Assembly (NCBI GenBank): GCA_030446765.1
Contig: JAUJMR010000006.1
Span: 32,332-71,101, forward strand
Length of the DNA stretch: 38,770 nucleotides
Direction: 5' to 3'
Source of the DNA: Chloroflexia bacterium
GTDB taxonomy: Bacteria; Chloroflexota; Chloroflexia; Thermobaculales; Thermobaculaceae
The notes beneath the pieces are model-generated. The model was not told where the DNA came from, ran no database searches, and saw only the letters and a program-made list of their open reading frames with translations. Both the position numbers and the translations under genes were made by a program. Shown here piece by piece: positions 9,334 through 17,566 of this stretch. Positions within the stretch are counted from its first letter, which is position 1. Every line of letters starts with the position of its first letter.

Positions 9334-10193
9334 CTCAGTTCATGCTCCTGGTGCCCGATGCCGAGGTCGATCTGCTCGTCGGGCAGGTACGCGCGGTCGA
9401 TGAGGCCGATCGTGTACGTTTTCACGAGGCCACGGTTTTCCGCTTCGCGCATGAAATCCTTGAAGCGGCTGAAGCCGTGCTGCCGCTCGTCGAAGTGCCC
9501 GAGGCGTGAGAGCAGCATCAGCTTGATCTGCGCGAAGACGTTCGGCTCTCCCTCGCGGCGGATGTCATGCATCACGTGGACGAGTGTCTCGAACGCGCGC
9601 TCCAGGTCGCTGTTGTCCTGCCCCGCCTCCTGCGCCGCCGCGGCGTGCATCGGATCCACGTCGACATCGTAGGGGATGAAGTGGTCCGCGGTGCTGGTGA
9701 GCTGCCAGCTTGTGCTCCAGGAGCAGCCGATCACGACGACCTGCTTGCCTCGGGACCGCAGCGCGTTCACCAGATGGATGAAGTCACCATCGCCCGTGAC
9801 GAGCACGAAGTTGCGGATGTTGGGGTTCATCAGGCAGTAGTCGACCGCGTCCACCGTGAGTTTCACGTCGACGCTGTTCTTCCGGCGAACGGCCGACTTG
9901 AGCGCATCGTTGCCGGCGAATGTTCGCGTGGGCACATAGATCGGCTCGATGCCCGCGGAGTAGAGGTCGTTGGGATCCGCCTGGTGCTGCGCCTCCTGCC
10001 AGTTCGCGTATGCCTTCGCGACGACAACCCGGCCAAAGCCGGCCGCCGCTTCCTTGAGCGCGAGCGCGTTCGGGGCGCGCCCATCACGGTTCCAGAGGCT
10101 GTACTTGATGTTCTCCCAGTCTATATAAAGTGCGACATCCCCGGGATAGCCGTTCTTGCCCTCAAGCTCCTTACGCGGTTCATCAGAGTTCAC
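9273..10193 (-). CDS. NYN-domain (LabA/DUF88-like) nuclease with OST-HTH/LOTUS domain
   Basis: Predicted PIN-like RNase/DNase fold with an RNA-binding LOTUS-type module. The NYN domain (residues 18-165) has the acidic catalytic set: D25 in ALYIDWENIKYSLW, D109 and D115 in VDVKLTVDAVD, and D135/D137 in LVTGDGDFIHL. The OST-HTH domain follows at about 195-275 (FETLVHVMHDI, FAQIKLMLLSRLG, FSRFKDFMREAENRGLV). GTG start at 10193, supported by GGAAAGG 7 nt upstream. The last about 20 residues (from about 287) are out of character; the natural sequence seems to continue in the -1 frame as the 8932-9333 entry. In other bacteria such proteins act singly; the RNA target is unknown. Confidence 0.82.
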   Translation of the reverse strand: MNSDEPRKELEGKNGYPGDVALYIDWENIKYSLWNRDGRAPNALALKEAAAGFGRVVVAKAYANWQEAQHQADPNDLYSAGIEPIYVPTRTFAGNDALKSAVRRKNSVDVKLTVDAVDYCLMNPNIRNFVLVTGDGDFIHLVNALRSRGKQVVVIGCSWSTSWQLTSTADHFIPYDVDVDPMHAAAAQEAGQDNSDLERAFETLVHVMHDIRREGEPNVFAQIKLMLLSRLGHFDERQHGFSRFKDFMREAENRGLVKTYTIGLIDRAYLPDEQIDLGIGHQEHELRWISPKRSTPCPFPSGRTAA

Positions 10194-10258
10194 AAATGGA
10201 CCTTTCCATACAAGACAAAACAGATCAGTATGCGAAACAAGGCGTATAACGCTGGGTT

Positions 10259-10267
10259 ATTATACCA
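10259..10267 (-). promoter_or_regulatory. extended -10 promoter for the NYN gene
   Basis: The minus strand reads TGGTATAAT, a consensus TATAAT with the extended TGn motif, about 65 nt upstream of the NYN start. No good -35 is seen, as expected for extended -10 promoters. The rest of the 357-bp gap 10194-10550 holds no gene; the plus-strand TAAGGAGATAG at 10538-10548 is the ribosome-binding site of the protease that follows. Confidence 0.55.
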
Positions 10268-10550
10268 GCGGAGGAGTCCCTACTCGTTCGGCGCGCGAAG
10301 TATCGGCCCGATGCCAGCTGCGTAGTCACGGGCCGTAACCGCGTCCATCGCGGTTCTGGGAGCGTGCAATCTTGTCGCGTGTGTGCGCAGATGGCTTGGA
10401 CTTTCGTCCCGATTTTTGTATCCTTGGGCGTATCCTTCTGTGTGCTACACAGGTAAGCGTCGGTCGTCAAAAGGGAGGTTCAAACCACAGACTGCAACAT
10501 GGCCAGGACACCAAGAATACGTGGTCAGATATACGTTAAGGAGATAGGCT

Positions 10551-12830
10551 TTGCACAAGGTACTGAGGTCGCCCATCTTTGCGCTGCTGCTGGCGCTGAT
10601 GCTCTCGTTCGGCAGCATGCTCCCAGCCCGCGCGGCGGTCATCGTTGAGTCGGACCGGCGTGTATCGCAACCCGGCTACACCAGCCAGTATGCGGTCGTC
10701 CAGCTCGTCGGAGCGCCCCTCTCTACGTACTCCAAGACCAAGCCAGCACCCGGCAAGAAGATCAACTTCAGCAGCAGCACGACGAAGTCGTACCGCGCGC
10801 TGCTCGCCGCACGCCGGAACGAGTACAAGCAGTGGCTGTCGGCGAACGCGCCAAAGGCCCAGGTGACCGGCGAGTACGAGATCTCGCTTAATGCCCTGAC
10901 CGTGAAGCTCAACGGCACAACCCTCGCGACGCTTCGCGCCTCCAGCCTCGTGCAACGGGTGGAGTACCAGGGACTCTACTATACCACCGGCCACGATGAT
11001 CCTGATCTGGAGATCATAGACGCCGCGCAGGCGTGGGCGAAGAACGGCAGCACCGCTGCAACCGCCGGCCAGGGCGTCAAGGTCGGTATCGTCGACTCCG
11101 GCATCGATGTCACCCATCCCTGTTTCGACGACGCGGGCTATCCGGAGGTCGCGGAGCGCGGAGACACGCGCTTCACGAACAACAAGGTGATTGTCGCCAG
11201 GGTCTTCTACAACAAGGCTCAGGTGCAGGGTCAGACCGCGCAAGCAATTGACGACCACGGCACGCACGTCGCGGGCACGGTCGCCTGTAACCTCCACACC
11301 CCCGCGGTTGTCGATGGAGTCGATATCCCATACGATCCCTCGGGCGTCGCACCTCGCGCGCTGCTCGGCAACTACAACGTGTTCCCGGGGCAGGTCGCCA
11401 GTGCACGCTCCGAGGACATCCTCAACGCCCTGGAGTCGGCGTACCGCGACGGTATGGACGTCATCAACATGAGCCTCGGCGGCGGTGCCAGCGGCAAGCA
11501 GGACCTGCTGACGATGGCCGTGGACAACCTCGACGTGGCGAACGTCGTGGTCGCGGTCTCCGCCGGCAACAACGGCCCTGGCTACTTCACGCTTGGCTCC
11601 CCGGGCAGCGCCGCTCGGGCGCTTACCGCAGGAGCGAGCACCGTGCCGCACTTCGTCGGTGCTCCCGTGACGGTCGCGGGCAAGGGCACCTTCGGCGCCG
11701 CCTCCGGGGACTTTGCCACTGTGAAAGAGCCGCTAACCGCCCCACTTGATGCGGTGACAGATACCACTACAGCGGGCGTGAATGGCCTGAGCACCGCCTG
11801 TTCAGCGCTGCCGGCAGGCAGCCTTGCGGGCGAGATCGCGCTCATATCGAGAGGCGCATGCACCTTCTCGACGAAGATTCGCAACGCACAGACTGTGGGC
11901 GCCGTGGCGGTGCTCGTCGCGAACAACGTTGCCGGCGACCCAGTGGCGATGGGCGCCGACGGTACCCCGAACCAGCCGACGGTTCCGGCGTACCAGGTGG
12001 GGCAGAACACCGGCAAGGCGCTGTTGGACGCGGACGGCGCGGCGACGACGATTAGCCTGGTACTCCAGTACTTCCGGACAGAAAACGTGGACATCATGGC
12101 GGGCTTCAGCAGCCAGGGACCGAGCGACGTGGACTTCCGCGTCAAGCCAGACGTAGTTGCGCCCGGCGTGAACGTGCTCAGCTCGGTTACCGCGAACGAT
12201 CCGGTGTCGGGCGACAGCCGTAACTGCGGCGCGACCGGTTGCTGGGCGTTCTTCCAGGGCACCTCCATGGCTGCCCCGCACCTTGCCGGGTCCGCAGCCG
12301 TCGTGCGCGACCAGCACCCGACATGGTCCGCAGCGCAGGTGCGTTCCGCGATCGTGAACACGGCCGAGCAGGGAGTGCTCAAGGACTACAAGACCGGCGT
12401 GAAGACCACCGGCGCGACGAACAATCCGCCGTACGCGATCACGACCGCAACGGACGTGCTCGTCGAGGGCGCGGGCCGCGAGAACTTGGACAACGCGGTG
12501 AGCGCCGTGGTCGCCATCGAGCCGGTGAGCGTCTCGTTCGGCGCGACACCTTCCGGTTCGGGCACGACTAAGCGGGCAGCGGTGCGCCTCACGAACCTGA
12601 GCGGCGCCGCGCAAACCTTCACCCTCGGCATCCGGGACTCCACGGGCAGGGGCGTGACGTACTCCGTCAGCCCGGCCACGGCGAGCCTTGGCGCGGGCGC
12701 CTCGACAACGGTCTTTGTCACGATGTCCGCGGCAAAGGGCGCGGGCTTCGGGCCGAACCAGGCAACGCTGTTCGTGAACTCCGGCACGACGGAGGTCGCC
12801 CACGCGGCGGTCTTCACCTTCGTCAAGTAG
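10551..12830 (+). CDS. secreted subtilisin-like serine protease (S8) with PA insert
   Basis: Extracellular protease, 759 residues. The signal peptide at 1-29 ends in ARA-A (LLLALMLSFGSMLPARA). An inhibitor-I9-like propeptide spans about 45-145. The S8 catalytic domain has Asp182 (VGIVDSGIDVTHP), His236 (DDHGTHVAGT) and Ser572 (FQGTSMAAPHLAG), with the oxyanion region VSAGNNGPG. A protease-associated (PA) domain is inserted at about 415-495 (CSALPAGSLAGEIALISRG, VGAVAVLVANN). The C-terminal about 115 residues (from VSVSFGATPSGSG) form an Ig/Fn3-like beta domain. The start is TTG with AAGGAG 8 nt upstream. A strong hairpin terminator follows, so it is probably a single-gene unit that degrades external protein. 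There is no sortase signal or late membrane segment, so it should be released or loosely wall-bound. Confidence 0.93.
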   Translation: MHKVLRSPIFALLLALMLSFGSMLPARAAVIVESDRRVSQPGYTSQYAVVQLVGAPLSTYSKTKPAPGKKINFSSSTTKSYRALLAARRNEYKQWLSANAPKAQVTGEYEISLNALTVKLNGTTLATLRASSLVQRVEYQGLYYTTGHDDPDLEIIDAAQAWAKNGSTAATAGQGVKVGIVDSGIDVTHPCFDDAGYPEVAERGDTRFTNNKVIVARVFYNKAQVQGQTAQAIDDHGTHVAGTVACNLHTPAVVDGVDIPYDPSGVAPRALLGNYNVFPGQVASARSEDILNALESAYRDGMDVINMSLGGGASGKQDLLTMAVDNLDVANVVVAVSAGNNGPGYFTLGSPGSAARALTAGASTVPHFVGAPVTVAGKGTFGAASGDFATVKEPLTAPLDAVTDTTTAGVNGLSTACSALPAGSLAGEIALISRGACTFSTKIRNAQTVGAVAVLVANNVAGDPVAMGADGTPNQPTVPAYQVGQNTGKALLDADGAATTISLVLQYFRTENVDIMAGFSSQGPSDVDFRVKPDVVAPGVNVLSSVTANDPVSGDSRNCGATGCWAFFQGTSMAAPHLAGSAAVVRDQHPTWSAAQVRSAIVNTAEQGVLKDYKTGVKTTGATNNPPYAITTATDVLVEGAGRENLDNAVSAVVAIEPVSVSFGATPSGSGTTKRAAVRLTNLSGAAQTFTLGIRDSTGRGVTYSVSPATASLGAGASTTVFVTMSAAKGAGFGPNQATLFVNSGTTEVAHAAVFTFVK

Positions 12831-12849
12831 GCTTTATGCGGGAGTAGCA

Positions 12850-12878
12850 GGGAGGGGCGGCTCGAAGCCGCCCCTCCC
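12850..12878 (+). terminator. terminator hairpin after the protease
   Basis: A perfect 13-bp stem, GGGAGGGGCGGCT / AGCCGCCCCTCCC, with a 3-nt loop, followed by TTCGTTT. It starts 20 nt after the protease stop. The rest of the gap to 13203 holds a dispersed repeat (13094-13213) and otherwise nothing I can identify. Confidence 0.7.
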
Positions 12879-13093
12879 TTCGTTTCGCCGCAATCCCACG
12901 CGCAGCGCGCAAACCTCCCAAGCATCTGCTTCACCAGCATCGAGCCAGTTTGGCAAGAGTCAACACGCTTCGCCTCTGTCTATGCGCTAAGGGGTACAAA
13001 TCGGGTCTCGAGTACCTCTTGCCCCGCCACAGAGTATGAACCACCTTGACGGTCGCGCTCGGAAACCGGGGTGTCCCTCCAGCCCTTGAGGTG

Positions 13094-13213
13094 TGATACG
13101 CAATCCGCCTGAACCGTGGTGCGTGTCATCTGAGCGCAGTGAGGGATCCGTAACCCGTAACCACGGATTCCTCGCACGCTCGGAATGACACATGCCCTAC
13201 CGTTCAGCCGGAG
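13094..13213 (-). repeat. dispersed palindromic repeat, copy B
   Basis: Inverted relative to copy A; read on the minus strand it starts CTCCGGCTGAACGGTAGG and ends GCGGATTGCGTATCA. This copy keeps both arms best: TGTCATTCCGAGCGTGCGAG on one side and TGTCATCTGAGCGCAGTGAG on the other form a long imperfect hairpin. Its end overlaps the 3' end of the MarR gene by 10 nt. Confidence 0.8.
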
Positions 13214-13755
13214 TTCTTATGACCCGTCGCCTGCAGAGGGGTGCCGCCTGATCCGCTGCGCCCGGGGCACGCACGATCCGGATGGAAGCCTGGGGCAATG
13301 CCCCGGCTTTGCAGAGCGGCCTGGAGCTGGCCGAGCAGGCGAGCGAGCTCCTCTTGATCGGCAACGGAGAGGTCATCGAACAACTCGGAAACCGCCTCAA
13401 CGTGCTCCATAAAGCCTATGCGGCATACATCCGCGCCCTCCGCCGTCAGTTCCACGAACGTCGCCCGACGGTCGTTCGGGTGAGGACGCCTCCGTACCAT
13501 CCCCTCCTCCTCGAGGCCGTCCACGAGCGCGGTGATATTGCGCGGGGTGACGCCCAGTGCCTCACTGAGCTCGCTCATGATCTGCGGGTTCTTTGAGCGC
13601 AGGGCACCCAGCAGCCGCATCCGGGCGAACGTCATCTCGCCGGCCGGCATCCGTGAGTGCACCCACCGCAAATACGCGGGGCCGAACGCCGCGAACTCGT
13701 GCACGAGCCGCGTGCGGAGATCAGTCACTGCCCCCGCCGGTTCGTTCCTGGCCAT
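13204..13755 (-). CDS. MarR-family transcriptional regulator
   Basis: 183 residues from ATG 13755, where GGAGGAG is 3-8 nt upstream; the open frame extends further 5' to 13941 but without a comparable start. Winged helix: the recognition region ALGVTPRNITALVDGLEEEG (about 67-86) and the wing RRRPHPNDRRATFVELT (about 88-104) with the conserved D-R-R. A dimerisation helix ends the protein. The last about 20 residues (RSGSGGTPLQATGHKNSG) are poor in character and the last few are encoded by repeat copy B, so the native end may have been replaced. Divergent from an ABC exporter operon. By family rule it probably represses that operon and itself until a ligand binds. Confidence 0.85.
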   Translation of the reverse strand: MARNEPAGAVTDLRTRLVHEFAAFGPAYLRWVHSRMPAGEMTFARMRLLGALRSKNPQIMSELSEALGVTPRNITALVDGLEEEGMVRRRPHPNDRRATFVELTAEGADVCRIGFMEHVEAVSELFDDLSVADQEELARLLGQLQAALQSRGIAPGFHPDRACPGRSGSGGTPLQATGHKNSG

Positions 13756-13813
13756 GTGCTCCTCCACTCGATCATCTGGCTTGCATAATAGCACGTTTCG
13801 GTCGCGAAAGCTA

Positions 13814-13842
13814 TAGACATACATTATTCGTGATGTTATATT
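13814..13842 (+). promoter_or_regulatory. promoter of the ABC exporter operon with candidate MarR operator in the spacer
   Basis: TAGACA (13814-13819), 17-nt spacer, TATATT (13837-13842). The spacer contains the interrupted palindrome ACATTA-n4-TGATGT (13821-13836; arms match at 5 of 6 positions). A repressor bound there would cover both hexamers. The MarR gene starts 59 bp away on the other strand, with a weaker TATTAT box near 13785-13790 for its own promoter. Confidence 0.5.
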
Positions 13843-13885
13843 GTACAAATACATCTTATTGCGTAGATCCAGGGAAGGTTGGATT

Positions 13886-14890
13886 ATGAGCACCATGACA
13901 CTGGAACGGGAGCGCACCGAGCGCGCTTTTGGGAATGGCATAGAGGTCGAGGGACTCGTGCGTCAGTTCAAGAAGGGGCCGCGCGCGGTCGACGGGATTA
14001 GCCTCTCGGTCGCCCCAGGGGAGATCTACGGCTTCCTCGGTCCGAATGGCGCGGGCAAGTCCACGACCGTTCTCATGCTCACGACGCTGCTGCCGCCCAC
14101 GGCAGGCACGGCGCGCGTCGCAGGGTACGACATTGTGCGCGAGGGGCCGAAGGTGCGCGCCGCCATCGGCGCGGCGCTCCAGTAGGCCGCGCTCGACCCG
14201 CTCCTCACCGGACGGGAGCACCTGAAGCTCCAGGCCGCCTTGCACGGCCTGCCCAGGAGCGAGCGCACCCGGCGAGGCGACGCACTCCTGGAGCGTGTGG
14301 GCCTCGTCGAGGCGGCGGACCGGAAGGTCGGCGGCTACTCCGGCGGCATGAAGCGCCGGCTGGACCTCGCGCTCGCGCTCGTCCACGAGCCCCGCGTGCT
14401 GTTCCTCGACGAGCCGACGACCGGCCTCGACCCCCAGAGTCGCAGCGCGCTCTGGGACGAGGTTGCCCGGCTCGCGCGGGTGGATGGCGTGACCGTCTTC
14501 CTCACCACGCAGTACCTTGAAGAGGCGGACGTACTTGCCAACCGCGTCGGCATCATTGACCACGGCCACATCGTCGCGGAGGACACTCCCGAGGCGCTGA
14601 AGGCACAGATTGGCCGTCCGAGCGTGGAGGTCGTGCCCGCCGATCCGGCGGAGCGCGCCGCGGTCCAGGAGGTGATGGAGCGGTTTGGCGAGCCCGTCCA
14701 TGCCTCGGGCGCGGCCATCGCGGTGCGGCTCTCCCGCGGAGACCTCGCGGACGTCGTGCGCGCGCTCGATGCGGAACACCTGCGCGTTACCAACCTCAAG
14801 CTCGATGAGCCGACGCTGGACGACGTCTTCCTCGCGAAGACGGGCCGCTCGCTCGAGGGCTCGGGCGGGGCCGAGGAGGCGGAGGCATGA
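13886..14890 (+). pseudogene. DrrA/CcmA-like ABC exporter ATPase, interrupted by an in-frame TAG
   Basis: Nucleotide-binding subunit of a DrrAB-type drug/antibiotic or lipid exporter. ATG 13886 with GGAAGG 7 nt upstream. Walker A GPNGAGKST at residues 52-60, Q-loop ending ALQ (Gln99), then a TAG at codon 100 (14183-14185). The same frame resumes as AALDPLLTGREHL, then the ABC signature YSGGMKRRLDLAL, Walker B VLFLDEPTTGLDP, the H-loop region FLTTQYLEEAD, and a C-terminal domain of about 100 residues typical of DrrA proteins. Homologues normally have Glu or Asp at codon 100, so one G-to-T change of GAG explains the stop. Everything else is conserved, hence a recent nonsense mutation, sequencing error or recoding. 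The stop overlaps the first permease start by ATGA. Confidence 0.82.
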
Positions 14891-15666
14891 ACAAAGCATT
14901 GGTGATACAGCTTGGCTACCTCGCGCGGCGCTCGTTTTTGCGCACCCTGCGACAACCGGCCACGATCATCCCGTCCCTGCTCTTTCCTATGCTCTTGCTC
15001 GCGGTGAACGCCGGCGGGCTTGACTCGGTGACGAATCTGCCGGGCTTTCCCGCGGACTCGTATCTGCAGTTCGCCTTCGCCATACCGTTCATTCAGGGCA
15101 CGCTCTTCGCGGCGATCGCGGCGGGCACCGACCTCGCGCTCGACATCGAGACGGGCTTTATAAACCGCCTCTCGCTCACCCCCACGCGCCCGGCGGCGAT
15201 CCTACTCGGCCAGCTCGCGGGGACGGTCGCGCTTGCGATTTTGCAGGGCACCGTCTTCGTGCTCGTCGGCCTCATGGTCGGCATCCAGATCGAGGCGGGC
15301 ATCCTGGGCGCAGTGATGCTGGTGCTGATGATGGCGCTGATCTCGCTCGGATTCGGCGGTATCGGCGCGCTGCTCGCGCTGCGCACGGGCTCGGGCGAGG
15401 CGGTGCAGGGGATTTTCCCGCTGCTGTTCGTCGGGCTCTTCCTCTCGTCGCTGAACCTGCCGCGCGACCTGATTGAGACCGACTGGTTCCGTACGGTCGC
15501 GACGCTGAACCCGCTCTCGTACATGATCGAGGGGCTGCGGAGCCTCATCATCACCGGCTGGGACGCCCAGGCGCTCGGCACCGGCCTGGCGGTGGCGTTC
15601 GCTCTCGTGATCATCGGGCTGTCCCTTTCCGCGGCCGCCCTCAGGCAAAGGATAGCGCGCACATGA
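14887..15666 (+). CDS. ABC-2 type exporter permease (DrrB-like)
   Basis: 259-residue membrane subunit partnering the preceding ATPase. About six membrane segments are visible, among them IIPSLLFPMLLLAVNAGG, LQFAFAIPFIQGTLFAAIA, VALAILQGTVFVLVGLMVG, AVMLVLMMALISLGFGGIGA and the last one ending VIIGLSLSAAAL. The ABC-2 block WFRTVATLNPLSYMIEGLR (about 207-225) is diagnostic. It overlaps the ATPase stop and the next permease start by 4 nt each (ATGA), so the three are one translationally coupled unit. Confidence 0.88.
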   Translation: MNKALVIQLGYLARRSFLRTLRQPATIIPSLLFPMLLLAVNAGGLDSVTNLPGFPADSYLQFAFAIPFIQGTLFAAIAAGTDLALDIETGFINRLSLTPTRPAAILLGQLAGTVALAILQGTVFVLVGLMVGIQIEAGILGAVMLVLMMALISLGFGGIGALLALRTGSGEAVQGIFPLLFVGLFLSSLNLPRDLIETDWFRTVATLNPLSYMIEGLRSLIITGWDAQALGTGLAVAFALVIIGLSLSAAALRQRIART

Positions 15667-16439
15667 ACGTTCATAGCTTCACGGCGGTAGCTCGCGCGGT
15701 GGCGTGGCGGCAGTTGCATAACTTCGTCACCAGCCCGCCGCTGCTCCTGCCGTCCATCATATTCCCCCTGTTCTTCCTGCTCGCGTTCGGCGGGGGCCTG
15801 TCGAGCGTCGGCGATGTGCCGGGCTTCAACTTCCCCTCCGGCTACACGGCGTTCCAGTTCGTGTGGTCCCTCCTGCAGACGGCCGCGTTCGGCGGGGTAT
15901 TCACCGGTTTCTCGATAGCGATGGACTACGAGAGCGGGTTCGCGCGGCGGCTTATGCTCGCGGCGCCGAACCGGGTCGGCATTGTCGCCGGCTATGCCAT
16001 CGCCGGCCTCGTGCGCGCCATCATCACGGGCGCGGTGCTCTTCACAGTGGCACTGGTGTCGGGGATGAACGTGGACGGCAATGGAATACATCTCGCCGGA
16101 CTCATCGCCCTCGCGCTCGTGCTCAACCTGGCGGCCACGCTCTTCGGCACGGGCGTCGCCTTGCGCATCCGCTCGATGCAGGCCGGGCCGCTGATGCAGA
16201 CCCCCGTCTTCCTGGCGCTCTTCCTCGTCCCGGTGTGGGTGCCGCTGGAGTTGCTAACGGGATGGATCAAGTCCGTGGCGTCCGTGAACCCGATCACCGC
16301 GATCCTCGGAGCAGGGCGCGGCTTCATCAGCGGACAGCCGAGCGGCACCGCCCTGGCGTTCGCCGTCGCCGCCGCGCTGGTCGCGGTTTTTGGTTTGTGG
16401 GCACTGACCGGCCTGCGTCGGGCTGAGCAAGCCGGCTAG
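15663..16439 (+). CDS. second ABC-2 type exporter permease
   Basis: 258 residues, paralogous to the preceding permease; both have an N-terminal helix followed by a V-x2-P-G-F periplasmic motif (VTNLPGFP and VGDVPGFN). Membrane segments include LLLPSIIFPLFFLLAFGGG, GYAIAGLVRAIITGAVLFTVA, LIALALVLNLAATLFGTG and a C-terminal AVAAALVAVFGLWAL. The ABC-2 block WIKSVASVNPITAILGAGR is present. The pair suggests a heterodimeric channel. Starts in an ATGA overlap. Substrate unknown; MarR control suggests a toxic small molecule, by inference. Confidence 0.87.
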   Translation: MNVHSFTAVARAVAWRQLHNFVTSPPLLLPSIIFPLFFLLAFGGGLSSVGDVPGFNFPSGYTAFQFVWSLLQTAAFGGVFTGFSIAMDYESGFARRLMLAAPNRVGIVAGYAIAGLVRAIITGAVLFTVALVSGMNVDGNGIHLAGLIALALVLNLAATLFGTGVALRIRSMQAGPLMQTPVFLALFLVPVWVPLELLTGWIKSVASVNPITAILGAGRGFISGQPSGTALAFAVAAALVAVFGLWALTGLRRAEQAG

Positions 16440-16499
16440 GAAGGGTAGTCGGGATTTCAACTGTGGTACTGCGGTGGCGGCAAGACAAAGGAGGCGAAC

Positions 16500-17000
16500 A
16501 TGGTAGCTGAGAGCAAGCCAACTGGCCGTGAGCTCGGCCGTTGGGGAACCAGGGTTATGCGGGTTGTATCTGTACTTCATACCGCCATCTTCCGCTGGAC
16601 CGGCGGGCGGGTCGGGGGCAAGTTCCCGGGAGGTGCTCTCATGCTCTTGCTCCACACCACGGGCCGCAGGACGGGCAGCGGGCGCACCACCCCGCTCCTG
16701 TACATCGAGGACGGGGACAATCTCGTCCTGATCGCCTCCGCGGGCGGGGCCGCGAAGCACCCCGCCTGGTGGCTGAACCTCCGGGAAAATCCCGAGACGA
16801 CCGTCCAGATCGGCCGTGACATCCTCCCGGTGCGTGCGGAGGAGGCGACGGGCGACGAGCGGGAGCGGCTTTGGGCGAAGGCGGTGGAAGTGTACTCGGG
16901 CTACGCCGGATACCAGAGGAACACCACCCGCCAGATACCCGTCATCGTGCTCCGGCGGCGGCATGACGCCCTCCAGAGCACCGAAGAGCGAAACGCGTAG
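16500..17000 (+). CDS. F420-dependent nitroreductase (Ddn/DUF385) family protein
   Basis: 166 residues, the split beta-barrel fold of deazaflavin-dependent nitroreductases and quinone reductases. Seen: FRWTGGRVGG, LMLLLHTTGRRTGSGRTTPLLYIEDGDNLVLIASAGGA, HPAWWLNLRENP and a C-terminal RQIPVIVLRR. The start is very clear: AAAGGAGG with 5 nt to the ATG. It lies 60 nt after the exporter and probably belongs to the same MarR-controlled unit, where it could reduce the compound that the exporter pumps (inference). Implies that the organism makes or takes up F420, or that this member uses another cofactor. Confidence 0.87.
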   Translation: MVAESKPTGRELGRWGTRVMRVVSVLHTAIFRWTGGRVGGKFPGGALMLLLHTTGRRTGSGRTTPLLYIEDGDNLVLIASAGGAAKHPAWWLNLRENPETTVQIGRDILPVRAEEATGDERERLWAKAVEVYSGYAGYQRNTTRQIPVIVLRRRHDALQSTEERNA

Positions 17001-17024
17001 CCATGGCACAAGGAGGCACATCCC

Positions 17025-17471
17025 ATGGCGACCACAGTAACAGGAAGAACGAGCGATAGAAGCGGCCGCATCCCGGTGAACCGCATCTTACGCGCTGGGC
17101 TGGTCGCGGCGGTGCTCGCCGCAATCGTCAACGGCATCATATCGCAGATAGCGCGAGCCTTGCTCGATGCCCCCGATGCGTTCGCCCCACTGCAACTCCC
17201 CGCGGTGATCTTCAGCACAGTCGGGTTCATCCTCATAGGGACGCTGGTGTTTCTCGGCATCAGCCGGTTCGCGCGCCGTCCCGTGCGCGTCTTCCAGATC
17301 GTCGCGGTGATTGCGCTTCTGCTCTCCTTCTCGAATCCTTTGTTCATCCTCAACTCCACGTCTGATCGGTTCGCAGGGATGACCGGCTCAATCATCGCGG
17401 CCCTGTTGCTGATGCACACCGCCGCTGCCGCGATCACCATCACCATCCTCAGCAGGACGGGCCGGGAGTAA
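17025..17471 (+). CDS. small four-helix membrane protein (DUF6069-like)
   Basis: 148 residues with a short basic N-terminus and four predicted membrane segments: ILRAGLVAAVLAAIVNGIIS, LPAVIFSTVGFILIGTLVFL, VFQIVAVIALLLSFSNPLFIL and IIAALLLMHTAAAAITITIL. The His in the last segment is typical of this family, which I recall as DUF6069. AAGGAGG is 8 nt before the ATG. Last gene of the MarR-linked operon; no biochemical function is known to me. The following 95 bp up to glgC are convergent and contain only a weak GTGAGG/CCTCAC hairpin (about 17531-17565). Confidence 0.7.
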   Translation: MATTVTGRTSDRSGRIPVNRILRAGLVAAVLAAIVNGIISQIARALLDAPDAFAPLQLPAVIFSTVGFILIGTLVFLGISRFARRPVRVFQIVAVIALLLSFSNPLFILNSTSDRFAGMTGSIIAALLLMHTAAAAITITILSRTGRE

Positions 17472-17566
17472 ATACGGTGGTTACTCCTTCGGGCGAACCG
17501 GCGTGCTGCAGATCGAGGCAGCAGAAGGCGTGAGGTGATGACGGTGAAAAACGCCGCCTCACCACA

